From Thalassovita gelatinovora (GTDB lineage Bacteria; Pseudomonadota; Alphaproteobacteria; Rhodobacterales; Rhodobacteraceae): 64,000 nt of DNA. Below, piece after piece: positions 16,886 to 27,771 of this stretch; within the stretch, counting starts at the first letter, position 1, and each line of letters starts with the position of its first letter. The notes under the pieces are model-generated. The model was not told the origin of the DNA and did no database searches. It saw only the letters and a program-made list of their open reading frames with translations. The stretch spans positions 248,001 to 312,000 of the forward strand of contig NZ_CYSA01000026.1 of assembly GCF_001458355.1 (NCBI RefSeq). The letters are read 5' to 3'. A program made the translations under genes and the position numbers.

Positions 16886-19267
16886 ATGAACAACACAGAA
16901 CGGGGCACCCCCGCGCGACCCGCCAATCAATCGCAAGCGCATTTCATCCTTTGGACCGGCGCGATTTTGGGTGTTTTTCTGGCCGTTGTGCGCGGTATCG
17001 CGCTCAGCGACGCCCTGACCGGGGGCACCATTGCCCGGTCCGCGCTGCTGCTGATGCGCGGTCTTGGGCAGGATTGGTTGATTGTGCTGGTACTGACGCT
17101 GGTCTTTACCGCCCTTGTGCGCACTGCGAACGGTGGCGTCTTGGGCCGGGTGTTGACCATCCTGTTCGGTGTCTCGGCCACGCTGGTTCTGTTGACCGGG
17201 CTGGCCAATCTGGTAGCGCTGCGGATGCTGGGCGCACCTCTGACGATGGATTGGGTGGCCTATTCCGACCTGACCCATACCGACGTGGCGCTGGATTACA
17301 TGCGCCGGGTCGTTTCGGCCAAGGTTGTTGTTGTTGGGGTCGGCAGTATCGTTGTCCTGCTGGGCGCGGCGGCGGTTCTTGCCCGCACACATTCCGGGGC
17401 CGTGCCAAAGTTGATGATGGGCCTGATGGCCTTTGCGGTCATTTCGGGCTTTGCGCAGCGCAGCAGCTCTTCGGGTGTTTCCGTGGCCCGGCTGCAAAAC
17501 CCGATCGTCGCCTTTGCCACTTCGGTCGGGCGCGACAGCGGCATCAAGGGGCTGGACGGTCCGGCCACCGATCAGGCCGGTCTTGCGATGCCATTTGCCC
17601 CGGCCGATCCGTTGCCGCATCCGGGCAAACCGGCGAAACCGATCCGCAATGCGATCATCTTCGCCTATGAATCGACCCCTGCCAACCAAACCAAAGGCTG
17701 GACCGGCCCGCATGACGTCACCCCCAACCTGACCGCGATCCTCGACCGGGCGCTGGCGTTTGACCGGGCTTATGCGCATGTGCCGGCGTCGAACTATTTC
17801 CTTGTCTCGGCCTTTGCCGCGCTCATCCCCGAATTGTCGCCGATTTCGATGCTGTCCAACTGGCCGGACCTCGATGCGATTTTCGTCCCCGAAGTGATGC
17901 GCGCCAACGGCTTGCGCACCGCCTTTTTCAATTCCTCCGATAACCGGTTTCAGGATACCGAAGGGTTGGTCACGGCGGCCGGTTTCGAACAAGTCGGCGA
18001 TTACCGCGACTGGGACTGCGAAACCGGTGTCTACGAATATGCCAGCGTGACCGACAAGTATCTCAACACTTCCAGCGATCTGTGTACCGTGTCCGAGATC
18101 GTCAAATGGATCGAACAACGCCCCGATGACCCGTTCTTCGTGTCGTTTCGCACCGGCATGACCCATTATCCGTATTTTTCCGGCGAAAACCCGCAAGAAT
18201 ACGTGGCCGACAAAACCTATAACGATTATCTCAACGCGCTGCGGGTCGGCGACGAAGCCTTTGGTAAGCTGATGGCCTATCTCGATCAAAGCGGGCTGGC
18301 CGATGAAACCCTTGTCGTGGTGCTGGGCGATCACGGCGAAGCCTTCGGTCAGCACGGCACCTATGTGCATGCCGCCGGGATCAACGAAGAAAATGTCCAT
18401 ATCCCGATGGCGCTGATCAATCCGCAACTGTTCAACGGGACACGCAGCGATCTGATCGTGGGGGTTGCCGATATCGGGCCGACGATCACCGACCTGCTGG
18501 AATTCCCGACCCCGTCCTCATGGCAGGGACGATCGGTTTTCGACGCGGACCGTAAAAACGGCATCCTGTTCTTTTCGCCATGGAACGGTTTCCTTGTCGG
18601 GTTCCGCGAAGACGACGAAAAATTCATCTATAACGGCAATACCGGCGAAATGGCGCTGTATGATCTGGCGACCGATCCGGGCGAATTGAACAACCTTGCC
18701 GCCACAAAACCGGAACAGGCCGCAGCCGCCCGCGACAAGCTGGGGACCGCCGTGGCTGTGCATAATCAGTATATCGATTGGTTGCTGACCCGCAGCGGCG
18801 CGGCGAAACTGGAACAGACCGACGCCAATGAAATCGAAATCGTCGCCACCGGGATGCGCTTCAAATCTGCGCCCGAAGGCTGGGTGATGATGGATGGCGA
18901 ACATGTTGGCGGCTTCAAGCTGACCTCGGCGCCATCCAATGCCGACCGCGCGGTGACACAGGCCGAAATCGATGCCGCGCTCACCACCTTCCATATGCCT
19001 GTCACCACCGGACCCTGTCCACGCAATATCGAACTGTTCTTTTTGAACGACGAATGGGCGGGCGAAGGTCAAACCGGCGATACCGACCTGTTCATCCGGT
19101 CCGTGAAATTCGCCGGCACGACATATTACTTTAATCGCTTCACTGCGCTCAATGAAAGGACCGGGGGGGCGTCGGGGGAATATTACCGGTTCTGGCGCAA
19201 TGGCGGCATACGTATCGATCTGGATCTCGACCAGACCTGTCTTAGCAACGATTTGGCGCAGCAGTGA
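16886..19267 (+). CDS. Membrane LTA-synthase/sulfatase-superfamily enzyme
   Basis: The 793-residue protein has about five N-terminal transmembrane helices (to about residue 190) and a large extracytoplasmic alkaline-phosphatase-fold domain. The nucleophile region reads YESTPANQ (E262, T264 as in LtaS-type EST) and the metal site GDHGEAFGQHG lies near D481/H482. Such enzymes transfer phosphoglycerol or phosphoethanolamine to polymers or lipids. Proteobacterial members include OpgB- and EptA-like enzymes. It follows the Sel1 gene by 14 bp, so it may decorate the polysaccharide made downstream; donor and acceptor are unknown. The ATG at 16886 is preceded by AAGGTGGA. Confidence 0.85.
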   Translation: MNNTERGTPARPANQSQAHFILWTGAILGVFLAVVRGIALSDALTGGTIARSALLLMRGLGQDWLIVLVLTLVFTALVRTANGGVLGRVLTILFGVSATLVLLTGLANLVALRMLGAPLTMDWVAYSDLTHTDVALDYMRRVVSAKVVVVGVGSIVVLLGAAAVLARTHSGAVPKLMMGLMAFAVISGFAQRSSSSGVSVARLQNPIVAFATSVGRDSGIKGLDGPATDQAGLAMPFAPADPLPHPGKPAKPIRNAIIFAYESTPANQTKGWTGPHDVTPNLTAILDRALAFDRAYAHVPASNYFLVSAFAALIPELSPISMLSNWPDLDAIFVPEVMRANGLRTAFFNSSDNRFQDTEGLVTAAGFEQVGDYRDWDCETGVYEYASVTDKYLNTSSDLCTVSEIVKWIEQRPDDPFFVSFRTGMTHYPYFSGENPQEYVADKTYNDYLNALRVGDEAFGKLMAYLDQSGLADETLVVVLGDHGEAFGQHGTYVHAAGINEENVHIPMALINPQLFNGTRSDLIVGVADIGPTITDLLEFPTPSSWQGRSVFDADRKNGILFFSPWNGFLVGFREDDEKFIYNGNTGEMALYDLATDPGELNNLAATKPEQAAAARDKLGTAVAVHNQYIDWLLTRSGAAKLEQTDANEIEIVATGMRFKSAPEGWVMMDGEHVGGFKLTSAPSNADRAVTQAEIDAALTTFHMPVTTGPCPRNIELFFLNDEWAGEGQTGDTDLFIRSVKFAGTTYYFNRFTALNERTGGASGEYYRFWRNGGIRIDLDLDQTCLSNDLAQQ

Positions 19268-19276
19268 TCCGGCGAA

Positions 19277-19302
19277 GTTGCGATAATGCCGCGAGAATCG
19301 CA
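19277..19302 (+). terminator. Possible weak terminator hairpin after the sulfatase-fold gene
   Basis: TTGCGAT and ATCGCAA form a perfect 7-bp stem with a 12-base loop, followed by AATATTTGTTTTTAT. The stem is AT-rich and the loop long, so termination may be partial and let the downstream sugar genes be read through. Confidence 0.4.
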
Positions 19303-19490
19303 AAATATTTGTTTTTATAGGGAATACGCCCCGTGTCGTTGAGGATTTGCGCTAACATTTGTGTGGAGGCAAAGAGTGTGGTTTCTTGAATACATAGATT
19401 CCATGCCGTTTTAATGACAAATCAATTGGGTGCCAATTATAGGAAAGACGGCCAGTCAAAACGGGGGCTAAGGGCCGGTAGTGGTGTTAA

Positions 19491-20524
19491 ATGAGCGGAT
19501 CGAAAGATTTCCGACCGGGCTTTCTGTCCGCGCGACCGTACAGGTCCGGGCGAACGGTGGTGATTGCCGGGGGCGCTGGATTTATCGGATCGAACCTCAG
19601 TCAAAGGCTGTTCTCCGAAGGGGATCGGGTGATCTGTGTCGACAATCTTGAAACCGGGCGTAAGGAAAATATTGCCGCGCTTCTCGAACATCCCGGTTTC
19701 GCGTTTTTCCTGCATGACATCATTGAACCTTTCGGCATCGAAGGGCCTGTCGACCGGATTTACAATCTGGCCTGCCCGGGATCGCCACCAAAATATCAAC
19801 GCGATCCGCTGCACACTTTCAAGACTTCGATCATTGGCGGTATCAACCTGCTGGAACTGGCCGAAGAAAAGGACGCGCGTATCCTGCAAAGCTCGACCTC
19901 GGAAGTGTATGGCGACCCCGACATTTCTCCGCAGCCCGAAACCTATCGCGGGCTGGTCAATACCGTCGGACCGCGCGCCTGTTACGACGAAGGCAAACGC
20001 GGAGTGGAAACCCTGTTTCACGAAATGCACGAACGCGAAGGGGTCGACACCCGTATCGCCCGGATATTCAATACGTATGGCCCGAATATGGACCCCGAAG
20101 ATGGCCGGGTCGTTTCCAACTTCATCGTGCAGGCCTTTACCGGTCAGGACCTGACCATTTATGGTGATGGCCATCAGACCCGCTCATTCTGCTATATCGA
20201 CGATATGCTTGATGGGCTGACTTCGCTGATGGAAACCGAAGTCAGCAGCGGCAAAATCGACGACCCGGTCAATCTGGGCAATCCGGGGGAATTCACGGTG
20301 GTCGAACTGGCCGAAATCGTGCTTGAAATGACGGGGTCGGAATCCGGCATCAGCCATAAAGATCTGCCGCAGGACGATCCGCGCCACCGCCGCCCCGACA
20401 TTTCCCGTGCCGGCAGCATGCTGGGCTGGGCCCCAAGGATTTCGTTGCGCGAAGGGCTGACACCCACGATCGAATATTTCCGTCAGGAACTGCATCGCCA
20501 GAAACGTCTGAAAGGACAAGTGGC

Positions 20525-20528
<4 letters not shown>
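19491..20528 (+). CDS. UDP-glucuronate decarboxylase (UDP-xylose synthase)-like SDR
   Basis: The 345-residue extended SDR has GGAGFIGSNL (about residues 26-35), the catalytic Ser/Thr in SSTSEVYGDP and CYDEGKR, in which Tyr-x-x-x-Lys lies within the hallmark sequence of UXS enzymes. It also has NTYGPNM and the GDGHQTRSFCYIDD segment. It should convert UDP-glucuronate to UDP-xylose (NAD+ bound) in the cytosol. It begins the second half of the exopolysaccharide locus after a 223-bp gap and overlaps the following epimerase gene by 4 bp. The ribosome site is weak. UDP-glucose dehydrogenase, needed for the substrate, is not in the window. Confidence 0.88.
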
Positions 20529-21513
<985 letters not shown>

Positions 21514-21517
<4 letters not shown>

Positions 21518-23352
21518 CCGGCCGACGCCATCCCGCGCTTGAACCGCGTCCCAATCTGGAGCCGCTGCTAACCGGTGGGCGAGCGTTGAAATACTTTGTC
21601 ATCGCCGGGATGTGGTTCCTTGCCGCCGGATGGTTCTGGGCGTGGTGGTTGCAGCCGCAAAACATGATCGCGCCGCTGCGGTACTGGATCGTCACGGTTG
21701 CGATGCTGTGGATCTGGGGGATGCAGCTCTATTTCGTGCTGGTTTTCCTCAGCGCCCGCAAATCCGTCGCCCCCGATCCCCAACCGGGGCAATACCGGGT
21801 GGCGATGATCACCACCAAGACCCCCGCGGAACCGTTCGAAGTGGTGCGCGAAACACTTCAGGCAATGTTGGCGCAGGATTATCCGCACGACACCTGGCTG
21901 GCCGATGAAAACCCGGATACGCAAACCAAGCATTGGTGCATCGCCCACGGCGTGAAAATCTCGACCCGGTATGGCATCGCGGAATATCACCGCGCCGAAT
22001 GGCCGCGTCGAACCCGCTGCAAAGAAGGCAATCTGGCTTATTTCTACGATCACTGGGGATACCGCGATTACGATATCGTCAGTCAACTTGACGCCGATCA
22101 CTTGCCGCAGCCGGGCTATCTGCGTGAAATGCTCAGACCGTTTTCGGATGATGCCGTCGGTTATGTTTCGGCCCCGTCGATCTGCGCCGCCAATGCCGAT
22201 ACAAGCTGGGCCGCGCGCACAAGGCTATATTCCGAAGCCGCCTTTCACGGCGTGTTTCAGGCGGGATACACTGCGGTTCTGACCCCGATGTGTATCGGGT
22301 CGCATTACGCGGTCAGGACCAAGGCGCTGAAAGGCGCGGGCGGGTTGGGCCCGGAACTGGCCGAGGATCATTCGACCACGATGCTGATTTCCTCGGCCGG
22401 GTGGCGCGGGGTCCATGCGATCGATGCGATCGCGGTGGGGCAAGGGCCCGATACCCTTGCCGATCTGGTGACGCAGGAATTCCAATGGTCGCGGTCGCTT
22501 CTGTCGCTGTTGCTGCGCTATACGCCGCGCTATCTGAAACCCATGCCGATGCGGCTGAAACTGCTCTTTCTGCTGTGCCAGACCTGGTATGTGTTTTTCG
22601 CGCTGTCGATGTCGATGATGTATCTGGTGCCGATCATTGCTGTCAGTTTCGACATCCGCTTTGCCGATGTGACCTATCCCGCCTTTCTGGGCCATTCTCT
22701 GCCTGCTGTCGGGGTAATGATCCTGTTTGCCTATGCGATGAAACGCGATGGCTTTTTCCGACCCCGCCGGGCCAAGGTGCTGGCTTGGGAAAAGGCGTTG
22801 TTCGTGATGTTGCAATGGCCTTGGGTGCTGTGGGGCTGCGTGATGGCGGTGCGCGACAGGATCACCGGAAAATTCGTGGATTTCCGCATCACCCCCAAGG
22901 GGGCGCAGGCCGAAAACCTGCTGCCGGGAAAAATCATCGCCGTCTATGCGGCGCTGGCCCTGGGGGCCCTGATCCCGGTTTTATTGGTCACGGACGTGAC
23001 CGAGGCGCGTGGTTTTTACCTGCTATCACTGGTCAACGCGGTGCTGTATTGCATCCTGCTTTCGGTGGCGCTGGTTGCGCAGTTGAAACGGGCAGGCCGC
23101 AACAAACCGCTGAAGCGAAAGATACTCCGCCGTGATTTTTCCGCTTTGAGCTTGATCATGGTACTTCTTGGTGGAGCGGTTACACTCAGGGGGCAGGAAA
23201 GTCTTCATGCTCTGGCTGTAGGGTTGCAGCCGATGAAGGTGGTAAAGGTGGAATATATTGTATCAGGTGCTGGCATGGGGAACGCAGAACATAGCGTTCG
23301 GCTCACCTATTTGCCAGGCTGGGCCGAGGCACTTGTCAATTACGGCAAGTAA
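21514..23352 (+). CDS. Processive family-2 glycosyltransferase (polysaccharide synthase), no PilZ
   Basis: The 612-residue membrane protein has two N-terminal helices, a cytosolic GT2 domain (about residues 95-330) and six to seven C-terminal helices. Visible catalytic features are DENPD (D131), DAD (D193, D195), the base motif AEDH (E284-D285) and QEFQW (Q321-W325), a variant of Q-x-x-R-W in which Gln replaces Arg. These are cellulose/hyaluronan-synthase-like elements for coupled polymerisation and export. No PilZ domain follows the last helix, so direct c-di-GMP control is unlikely. Flanking nucleotide-sugar genes point to a xylose-, arabinose-, glucose- or galactose-containing polymer; the product is unknown. 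Confidence 0.88.
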
Positions 23353-23364
23353 AAAAGGAAGAGG

Positions 23365-24261
23365 ATGAAACCGAGAATGTCTAGGTATCTAAACGCATTC
23401 GCTGCGGGACTTGCCGCGCTCGCCCTCAATGTCATGCCCGCCCAAGCGGCGCCTCCGGGGGAATTGCCGTTCGGGGTCTATGATCCCGACGGGGATTTTT
23501 CGACCGATGGCGAAGTCGTTATCGAACATCTTTTCCTGCCGTGGGAAGATGTCTATTTGCAATCGCTCTACGACGCCGACGAATACGCGCTGGAACGCAA
23601 ACGCGCTCTGCTGGTCACGGTGGAACCTTGGACATGGTCGCGCAGCGAACGAAACACCGCGCGCTATCTGCGCCGGGGAATTGAAAACGGGACCTATGAT
23701 CCCAACATGAAGGCGATCTGCGATATTCTGGGCACGCTCAAAAGCCCGGTAACGCTCAGGTTTGCCCACGAAATGGATGATAAAAGCGGTCAGTTTATCT
23801 GGTCCGACTGGGATCCTGATACCTATATTTCGGCCTATCGCCGCATGATCGATCTGTGCCGCGACTCGGCGCCCAATATCACCGTGATGTGGTCGCCGCT
23901 CGGCGATGAAAACATGGCGCGCTATTTCCCCGGCGAAGATTATGCCGATCTGGTTGGGCTGACCGTGTTCGGATTGCAGGCGTGGGATCAGGCGAAATAT
24001 GGTCATGACCGCACGTTCGACGAAATCTTCGCACCGCGCTACGAACGGGCGGTCCAGTTTGGTCTGCCGGTTGTTGTCGCGGAACTGGGCTATGTCGGCC
24101 GCGAACCTTATGTGGAAACATGGAAGAATTCGGTGCGTCAGGTCAAAGCGGAATATCCCAGCCTCGTCGGCGTGGTCTATTTCAACTACCCCGAAGTCTA
24201 TCCGTGGCCCGAAGGATTCGGTCGGCCGGACTGGCGGGTCAAGAACCAGATCCTGAAATAG
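23365..24261 (+). CDS. Secreted GH26-like glycoside hydrolase
   Basis: This 298-residue protein has a Sec signal (cleavage near AQA-AP, about residue 28) and a TIM-barrel hydrolase layout. RFAHEMD carries the probable acid/base Glu (E136) and VVAELGYVG the probable nucleophile (E240), the spacing seen in GH26 mannanases and related glucanases. A good RBS (GGAAGAGG) precedes the ATG 12 bp after the synthase gene. Synthase loci often encode a matching periplasmic hydrolase (BcsZ, AlgL), which trims or clears polymer. It may therefore reveal the linkage, but the specificity cannot be read here. Confidence 0.82.
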   Translation: MKPRMSRYLNAFAAGLAALALNVMPAQAAPPGELPFGVYDPDGDFSTDGEVVIEHLFLPWEDVYLQSLYDADEYALERKRALLVTVEPWTWSRSERNTARYLRRGIENGTYDPNMKAICDILGTLKSPVTLRFAHEMDDKSGQFIWSDWDPDTYISAYRRMIDLCRDSAPNITVMWSPLGDENMARYFPGEDYADLVGLTVFGLQAWDQAKYGHDRTFDEIFAPRYERAVQFGLPVVVAELGYVGREPYVETWKNSVRQVKAEYPSLVGVVYFNYPEVYPWPEGFGRPDWRVKNQILK

Positions 24262-24323
24262 CACTCTTCCCCTGATTGAGCGGGATTTTGCCGCTGCAAG
24301 ACTGCGGGCTAGTGACTTGAAAG

Positions 24324-24351
24324 CGCTCGGGAGTATGTCCTGGGCGTTTTT
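24324..24351 (+). terminator. Rho-independent terminator of the exopolysaccharide operon
   Basis: CGCTCGGGA pairs with TCCTGGGCG (9 bp, two G-T wobbles) around a five-base loop GTATG, directly followed by TTTTTG. It sits 62 bp after the hydrolase stop and is the most convincing intrinsic terminator in the window. Confidence 0.75.
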
Positions 24352-24524
24352 GTGTGTTGCCATATTGGTTCACGGAAAACTCCGCGCAAAAAACATAATT
24401 GACCTGTAGTAAACTTTTTAACAACTATGCCGTTAACTCCTGAGAACCGTTTTTCCAGCATTGTCTGCAGCGTCAGCCATGCTTTTCAGACGGGGTACAG
24501 CGAGAGCACATGAGGTAAAATCGA

Positions 24525-24821
24525 ATGGTTAAGACTGCTTTCTTGCGCAAATTTTCCGTGATCGCTGTCGCAGCGGCTGGTGTGATCATTCTGGCTGAGG
24601 CGGCTCAGGCAGACGGGACGGTCGTCCCTAAACAGCCGACCCTGAAACATGCGAAGTCCGAAGCTGGTGCTGGCAAAACGCATTTCGATTGGCTCGCCAA
24701 AAGTGGGGCGAATGACGCCAATGCATCGCGTAAAACGGTCCGACAAGCTTCGCTCGGACGTGGCAGTTGGATTTGTTCGGCCGCGGGCTTTGGCAAGAAA
24801 TCCCGCTGCTATCACCGCTAA
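24525..24821 (+). CDS. Small secreted protein with C-terminal Cys pair
   Basis: The 98-residue product has a clear Sec signal (KFSVIAVAAAGVIILAEAAQA, cut near residue 30), a basic low-complexity middle and a C-terminal tail WICSAAGFGKKSRC. The two cysteines are separated by ten residues and could form a loop disulfide. An AGGT ribosome site lies before the ATG. It is monocistronic, between the exopolysaccharide terminator and an 8-bp hairpin. I recall similar short proteins ending in CxxAGFGxKSxC in related marine alphaproteobacteria, but this is from memory and the function is unknown. Confidence 0.75.
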   Translation: MVKTAFLRKFSVIAVAAAGVIILAEAAQADGTVVPKQPTLKHAKSEAGAGKTHFDWLAKSGANDANASRKTVRQASLGRGSWICSAAGFGKKSRCYHR

Positions 24822-24977
24822 TTCCCCAAGAAAACGGATCAAGGATTTTCATTAACCCCTTGCCGAACGTCAATCCGTTGTGGCCGACCGATCGCAGCGC
24901 CACGTCGTGTGCTTAACCGTTCATCTGCGCCACCTCGTCAACCAGACTGCTGTCCCTTGCTCAAGGTTGCGGCAAGT

Positions 24978-24997
24978 TAGCCGATGATAATCGGCTA
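24978..24997. repeat. Perfect 8-bp inverted repeat before the P-type ATPase gene
   Basis: TAGCCGAT and ATCGGCTA flank the tetraloop GATA. It is 157 bp after the small secreted protein gene and about 100 bp before the ATPase gene. With no T-run it may be an operator or a Rho-assisted end. Confidence 0.5.
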
Positions 24998-25022
24998 TTC
25001 ATTGCACTCAAACCCTTTGCGT

Positions 25023-25036
25023 TTGATCTGTCGCAA
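25023..25036 (+). promoter_or_regulatory. FNR-like box (8/10), TTGAT-N4-CGCAA
   Basis: The left half-site is perfect and the right half-site matches 3 of 5. The centre is 66 bp upstream of the ATPase start; a class II promoter would start near 25071 and a -10-like GATATT lies at 25059-25064, the expected place. Confidence 0.4.
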
Positions 25037-25095
25037 CGCCCGGCCCATTCTTTCGATGGATATTGCCACAAAACAGGCAAGGCGTCGGAGGCCAT

Positions 25096-27717
25096 ATGCA
25101 GATCGAAAAATCGCCTGATCCGGCCACCGGCCTGACCAGTGCCGAAGCCGCGCAGCGGCTTCAAATTCACGGCCGAAATATCGTCGGCGAAACACGCGTG
25201 ACGCCGGCGTGGAAAATCTTCCTGCGTCAATTCACCGGTTTGCTGGTCTTGTTGCTGATCGGGGCCGCGTTGGTGGCTCTTGCAGTGGGCGAATGGGTTG
25301 ATGCTGCGGCAATCGGCATGGTGGTGGTGCTGAATGGCGTGCTGGGCTTCGTGCAGGAATGGCGGGCGGAAACCGCGCTGACAGCGCTGCGTGAAATGCT
25401 GGTGGGCCGGGCGCGGGTGATCCGCGACGGGCACCCGGTGGATATCGACAGCCGCGATATCGTGCCCGGCGATCTGGTGCTGCTGGACGCGGGCGATCAG
25501 GTGCCAGCCGATGCCAAACTGCAATCGGCGCTGGAACTCAGGATCGACGAAAGCGTGTTGACCGGGGAATCGATCTCGGTGGCAAAATCTGATCACGACC
25601 CGTCCTGCGACACGGTGATGATGGGGACTTTGGCGGTGGCGGGCCGGGCCGAAGCGGTGGTCACCGCCACCGGTGCCAGCACCGCCTTTGGCAAAATCGC
25701 CACGCTGACCGGGTCGGTGGGCGAAAAAGAAACCAACCTGTCGCGGCAACTGGGGCGGTTGGGGGCGCAGTTGGGTATTGCCGCGCTGGTTCTGGGCGCG
25801 GCGATTGCCGTGACCGGCATTCTGGCCGGGCGCGATGCGCTCGACATGTTGATGACCGGCCTTTCCATGGCGGTTGCGGTGGTGCCCGAAGGATTGCCGG
25901 CAGTGGTCACGATCAGCCTGGCGCTCGGGGCGGCAGCGATGGTGCGGCAAAAGGCGCTGGCGCGACGGTTGCAGGCGATGGAAACGCTGGGATCGGCTTC
26001 GGTGATCTGCACCGATAAAACGGGCACCTTGACCGAAAACATGATGACCGGCGAAACGCTGTGGATCGCCGGGCGGCGCTATGCTGCACTGGGCACCGGC
26101 TATGATCCGGCCGGGCGTATCTTGCTGGAGGGACGGCCCCTGCGTCATGGCGACGATACCGATCTCAGCGATGCGTTAGAGGTGATGGTGGGTTGCAGTC
26201 ACGCCAGCCTGTACCATGAAGACGGGAAATGGCACATGGTGGGCGACCCGACCGAAGGGGCGCTGCTGACCTTTGCCTACAAGGGCTGGACACCGGTGCC
26301 AACGGCTGCGGCTTTGTCTGAAATCCCGTTTTCGTCCGAACGCAAACGGATGAGCATGGTGCGCTGGCAACAGGACCGGTTGGTCCAACTGGCCAAGGGC
26401 GCCCCGGAACAATTGCTTGACGTTTGCAGCCATTGGCGCGGCCCGAACGGTCCCGAACCATTGACCGAGGCGGCGCATAAAACCATCGCCGCCGCTTACG
26501 GCGCGATGGCGGATCGTGGGTTGCGGGTAATCGCGCTGGCCCGCAGCGAAGTCAGCGACGCCGATGCACCCGAAGCCGATATGGAATTCGTCGGGCTGGT
26601 CGGCATGATCGACCCGCCGCGCCCCGAAGTGGGGCAGGCGATCCGCGCCTGCCGCTCTGCCGGGATTCGGGTCATCATGATCACCGGCGACAGCCCGCGC
26701 ACCGCCCGTGCCATCGCCGATGCGCTGGGCCTGCCGGTCGATCGCGCGGTCACCGGGACCGAACTGGAAACGATGGATGACGACAGCCTGCGCACGTTGC
26801 TGTCGCAACAGGTGTTGTTCGCCCGCACCGCGCCGGAACACAAAATGCGGCTGGTCAAGCTGCTGCAATCCGAAGGCCGTATTGTGGCGATGACCGGCGA
26901 CGGGGTGAATGATGCCCCGGCCTTGAAACAGGCCGATGTCGGCGTTGCGATGGGCATCCGTGGTACCGATGTATCCAAGGATGCCGCCGATCTGGTGCTG
27001 CTGGACGACAATTTCGCCACGCTGGAACGCGCCATCCGCGAAGGCCGCCGACAGTTTGCCAATATTCGTCGCTTCGTGCGTTACCTGTTGGCATCGAACG
27101 CGGGCGAGGTGATCGCGATTCTGATCAACCTGGCGCTGGGCGGGCCGCTGATTTACCTGCCGACACAGATCCTGTGGATGAACCTTGTCACCGATGGCGT
27201 GACCGCGCTGGCGCTCGGGCTGGAACCGGCCACGCCAGACCAGATGACAGAACCGCCGCGCCCGGCGAAACAGGGGATCATGGACTGGACCGCCGTGGGG
27301 CTGATCCTGACCTTCGGTGCCTATACCGGATCGGCCAGCCTTTATCTGTTCTATGCCTTCGCCGCCGAAGGCGATGCAGTGGCCCGCACCGCCGCCTTCA
27401 CCGGCATGGTGATGTTCGAAAAAGTCAGCGTGTTTGCCTTCCGGTCCTTCACCCAACCCTGTTGGCGGCTGGGCTGGTTTTCCAACCCCAAACTGATCCT
27501 CGCGCTGTTCTTGATGATCGGGGCCCAGATCGCGGCGGTTTACTGGACCCCGTTGCAGACGGTGCTGCGCACCGCGCCATTGGGGTGGGATCATTGGCAG
27601 ATGATCGCGCTCCTGTGTGTGCCGTTGTTGGTGGTGCCCGAAGCGATCAAGTCGCTGCGGTTGCTTGGGGCGCGCCGCCGCCGGGTCAAGGATGAAGCAG
27701 ACGTCACCTTGACTTGA
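25096..27717 (+). CDS. P2A-type (Ca2+/Mn2+) cation-transporting P-type ATPase
   Basis: From ATG 25096 (GGAGG close upstream) the protein has 873 residues. It shows TGES, the phosphorylated Asp in DKTGTLTEN (D307) and the hinge GDGVNDAPA. Ion-binding helices carry PEGLP in M4, NAGE (N-x-x-E) in M5 and NLVTDG in M6, which together match the SERCA/PMR1 calcium site rather than Na/K or heavy-metal pumps. It should expel Ca2+ or Mn2+ from the cytosol. It lies 54 bp upstream of the acetate-CoA ligase gene on the same strand, so the two may share a low-oxygen promoter. Confidence 0.9.
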   Translation: MQIEKSPDPATGLTSAEAAQRLQIHGRNIVGETRVTPAWKIFLRQFTGLLVLLLIGAALVALAVGEWVDAAAIGMVVVLNGVLGFVQEWRAETALTALREMLVGRARVIRDGHPVDIDSRDIVPGDLVLLDAGDQVPADAKLQSALELRIDESVLTGESISVAKSDHDPSCDTVMMGTLAVAGRAEAVVTATGASTAFGKIATLTGSVGEKETNLSRQLGRLGAQLGIAALVLGAAIAVTGILAGRDALDMLMTGLSMAVAVVPEGLPAVVTISLALGAAAMVRQKALARRLQAMETLGSASVICTDKTGTLTENMMTGETLWIAGRRYAALGTGYDPAGRILLEGRPLRHGDDTDLSDALEVMVGCSHASLYHEDGKWHMVGDPTEGALLTFAYKGWTPVPTAAALSEIPFSSERKRMSMVRWQQDRLVQLAKGAPEQLLDVCSHWRGPNGPEPLTEAAHKTIAAAYGAMADRGLRVIALARSEVSDADAPEADMEFVGLVGMIDPPRPEVGQAIRACRSAGIRVIMITGDSPRTARAIADALGLPVDRAVTGTELETMDDDSLRTLLSQQVLFARTAPEHKMRLVKLLQSEGRIVAMTGDGVNDAPALKQADVGVAMGIRGTDVSKDAADLVLLDDNFATLERAIREGRRQFANIRRFVRYLLASNAGEVIAILINLALGGPLIYLPTQILWMNLVTDGVTALALGLEPATPDQMTEPPRPAKQGIMDWTAVGLILTFGAYTGSASLYLFYAFAAEGDAVARTAAFTGMVMFEKVSVFAFRSFTQPCWRLGWFSNPKLILALFLMIGAQIAAVYWTPLQTVLRTAPLGWDHWQMIALLCVPLLVVPEAIKSLRLLGARRRRVKDEADVTLT

Positions 27718-27771
27718 ATCATGGTCGCACGGCTCAAAGCGGTCCTACCCTAACTGCGGGAGGATTGCCGG

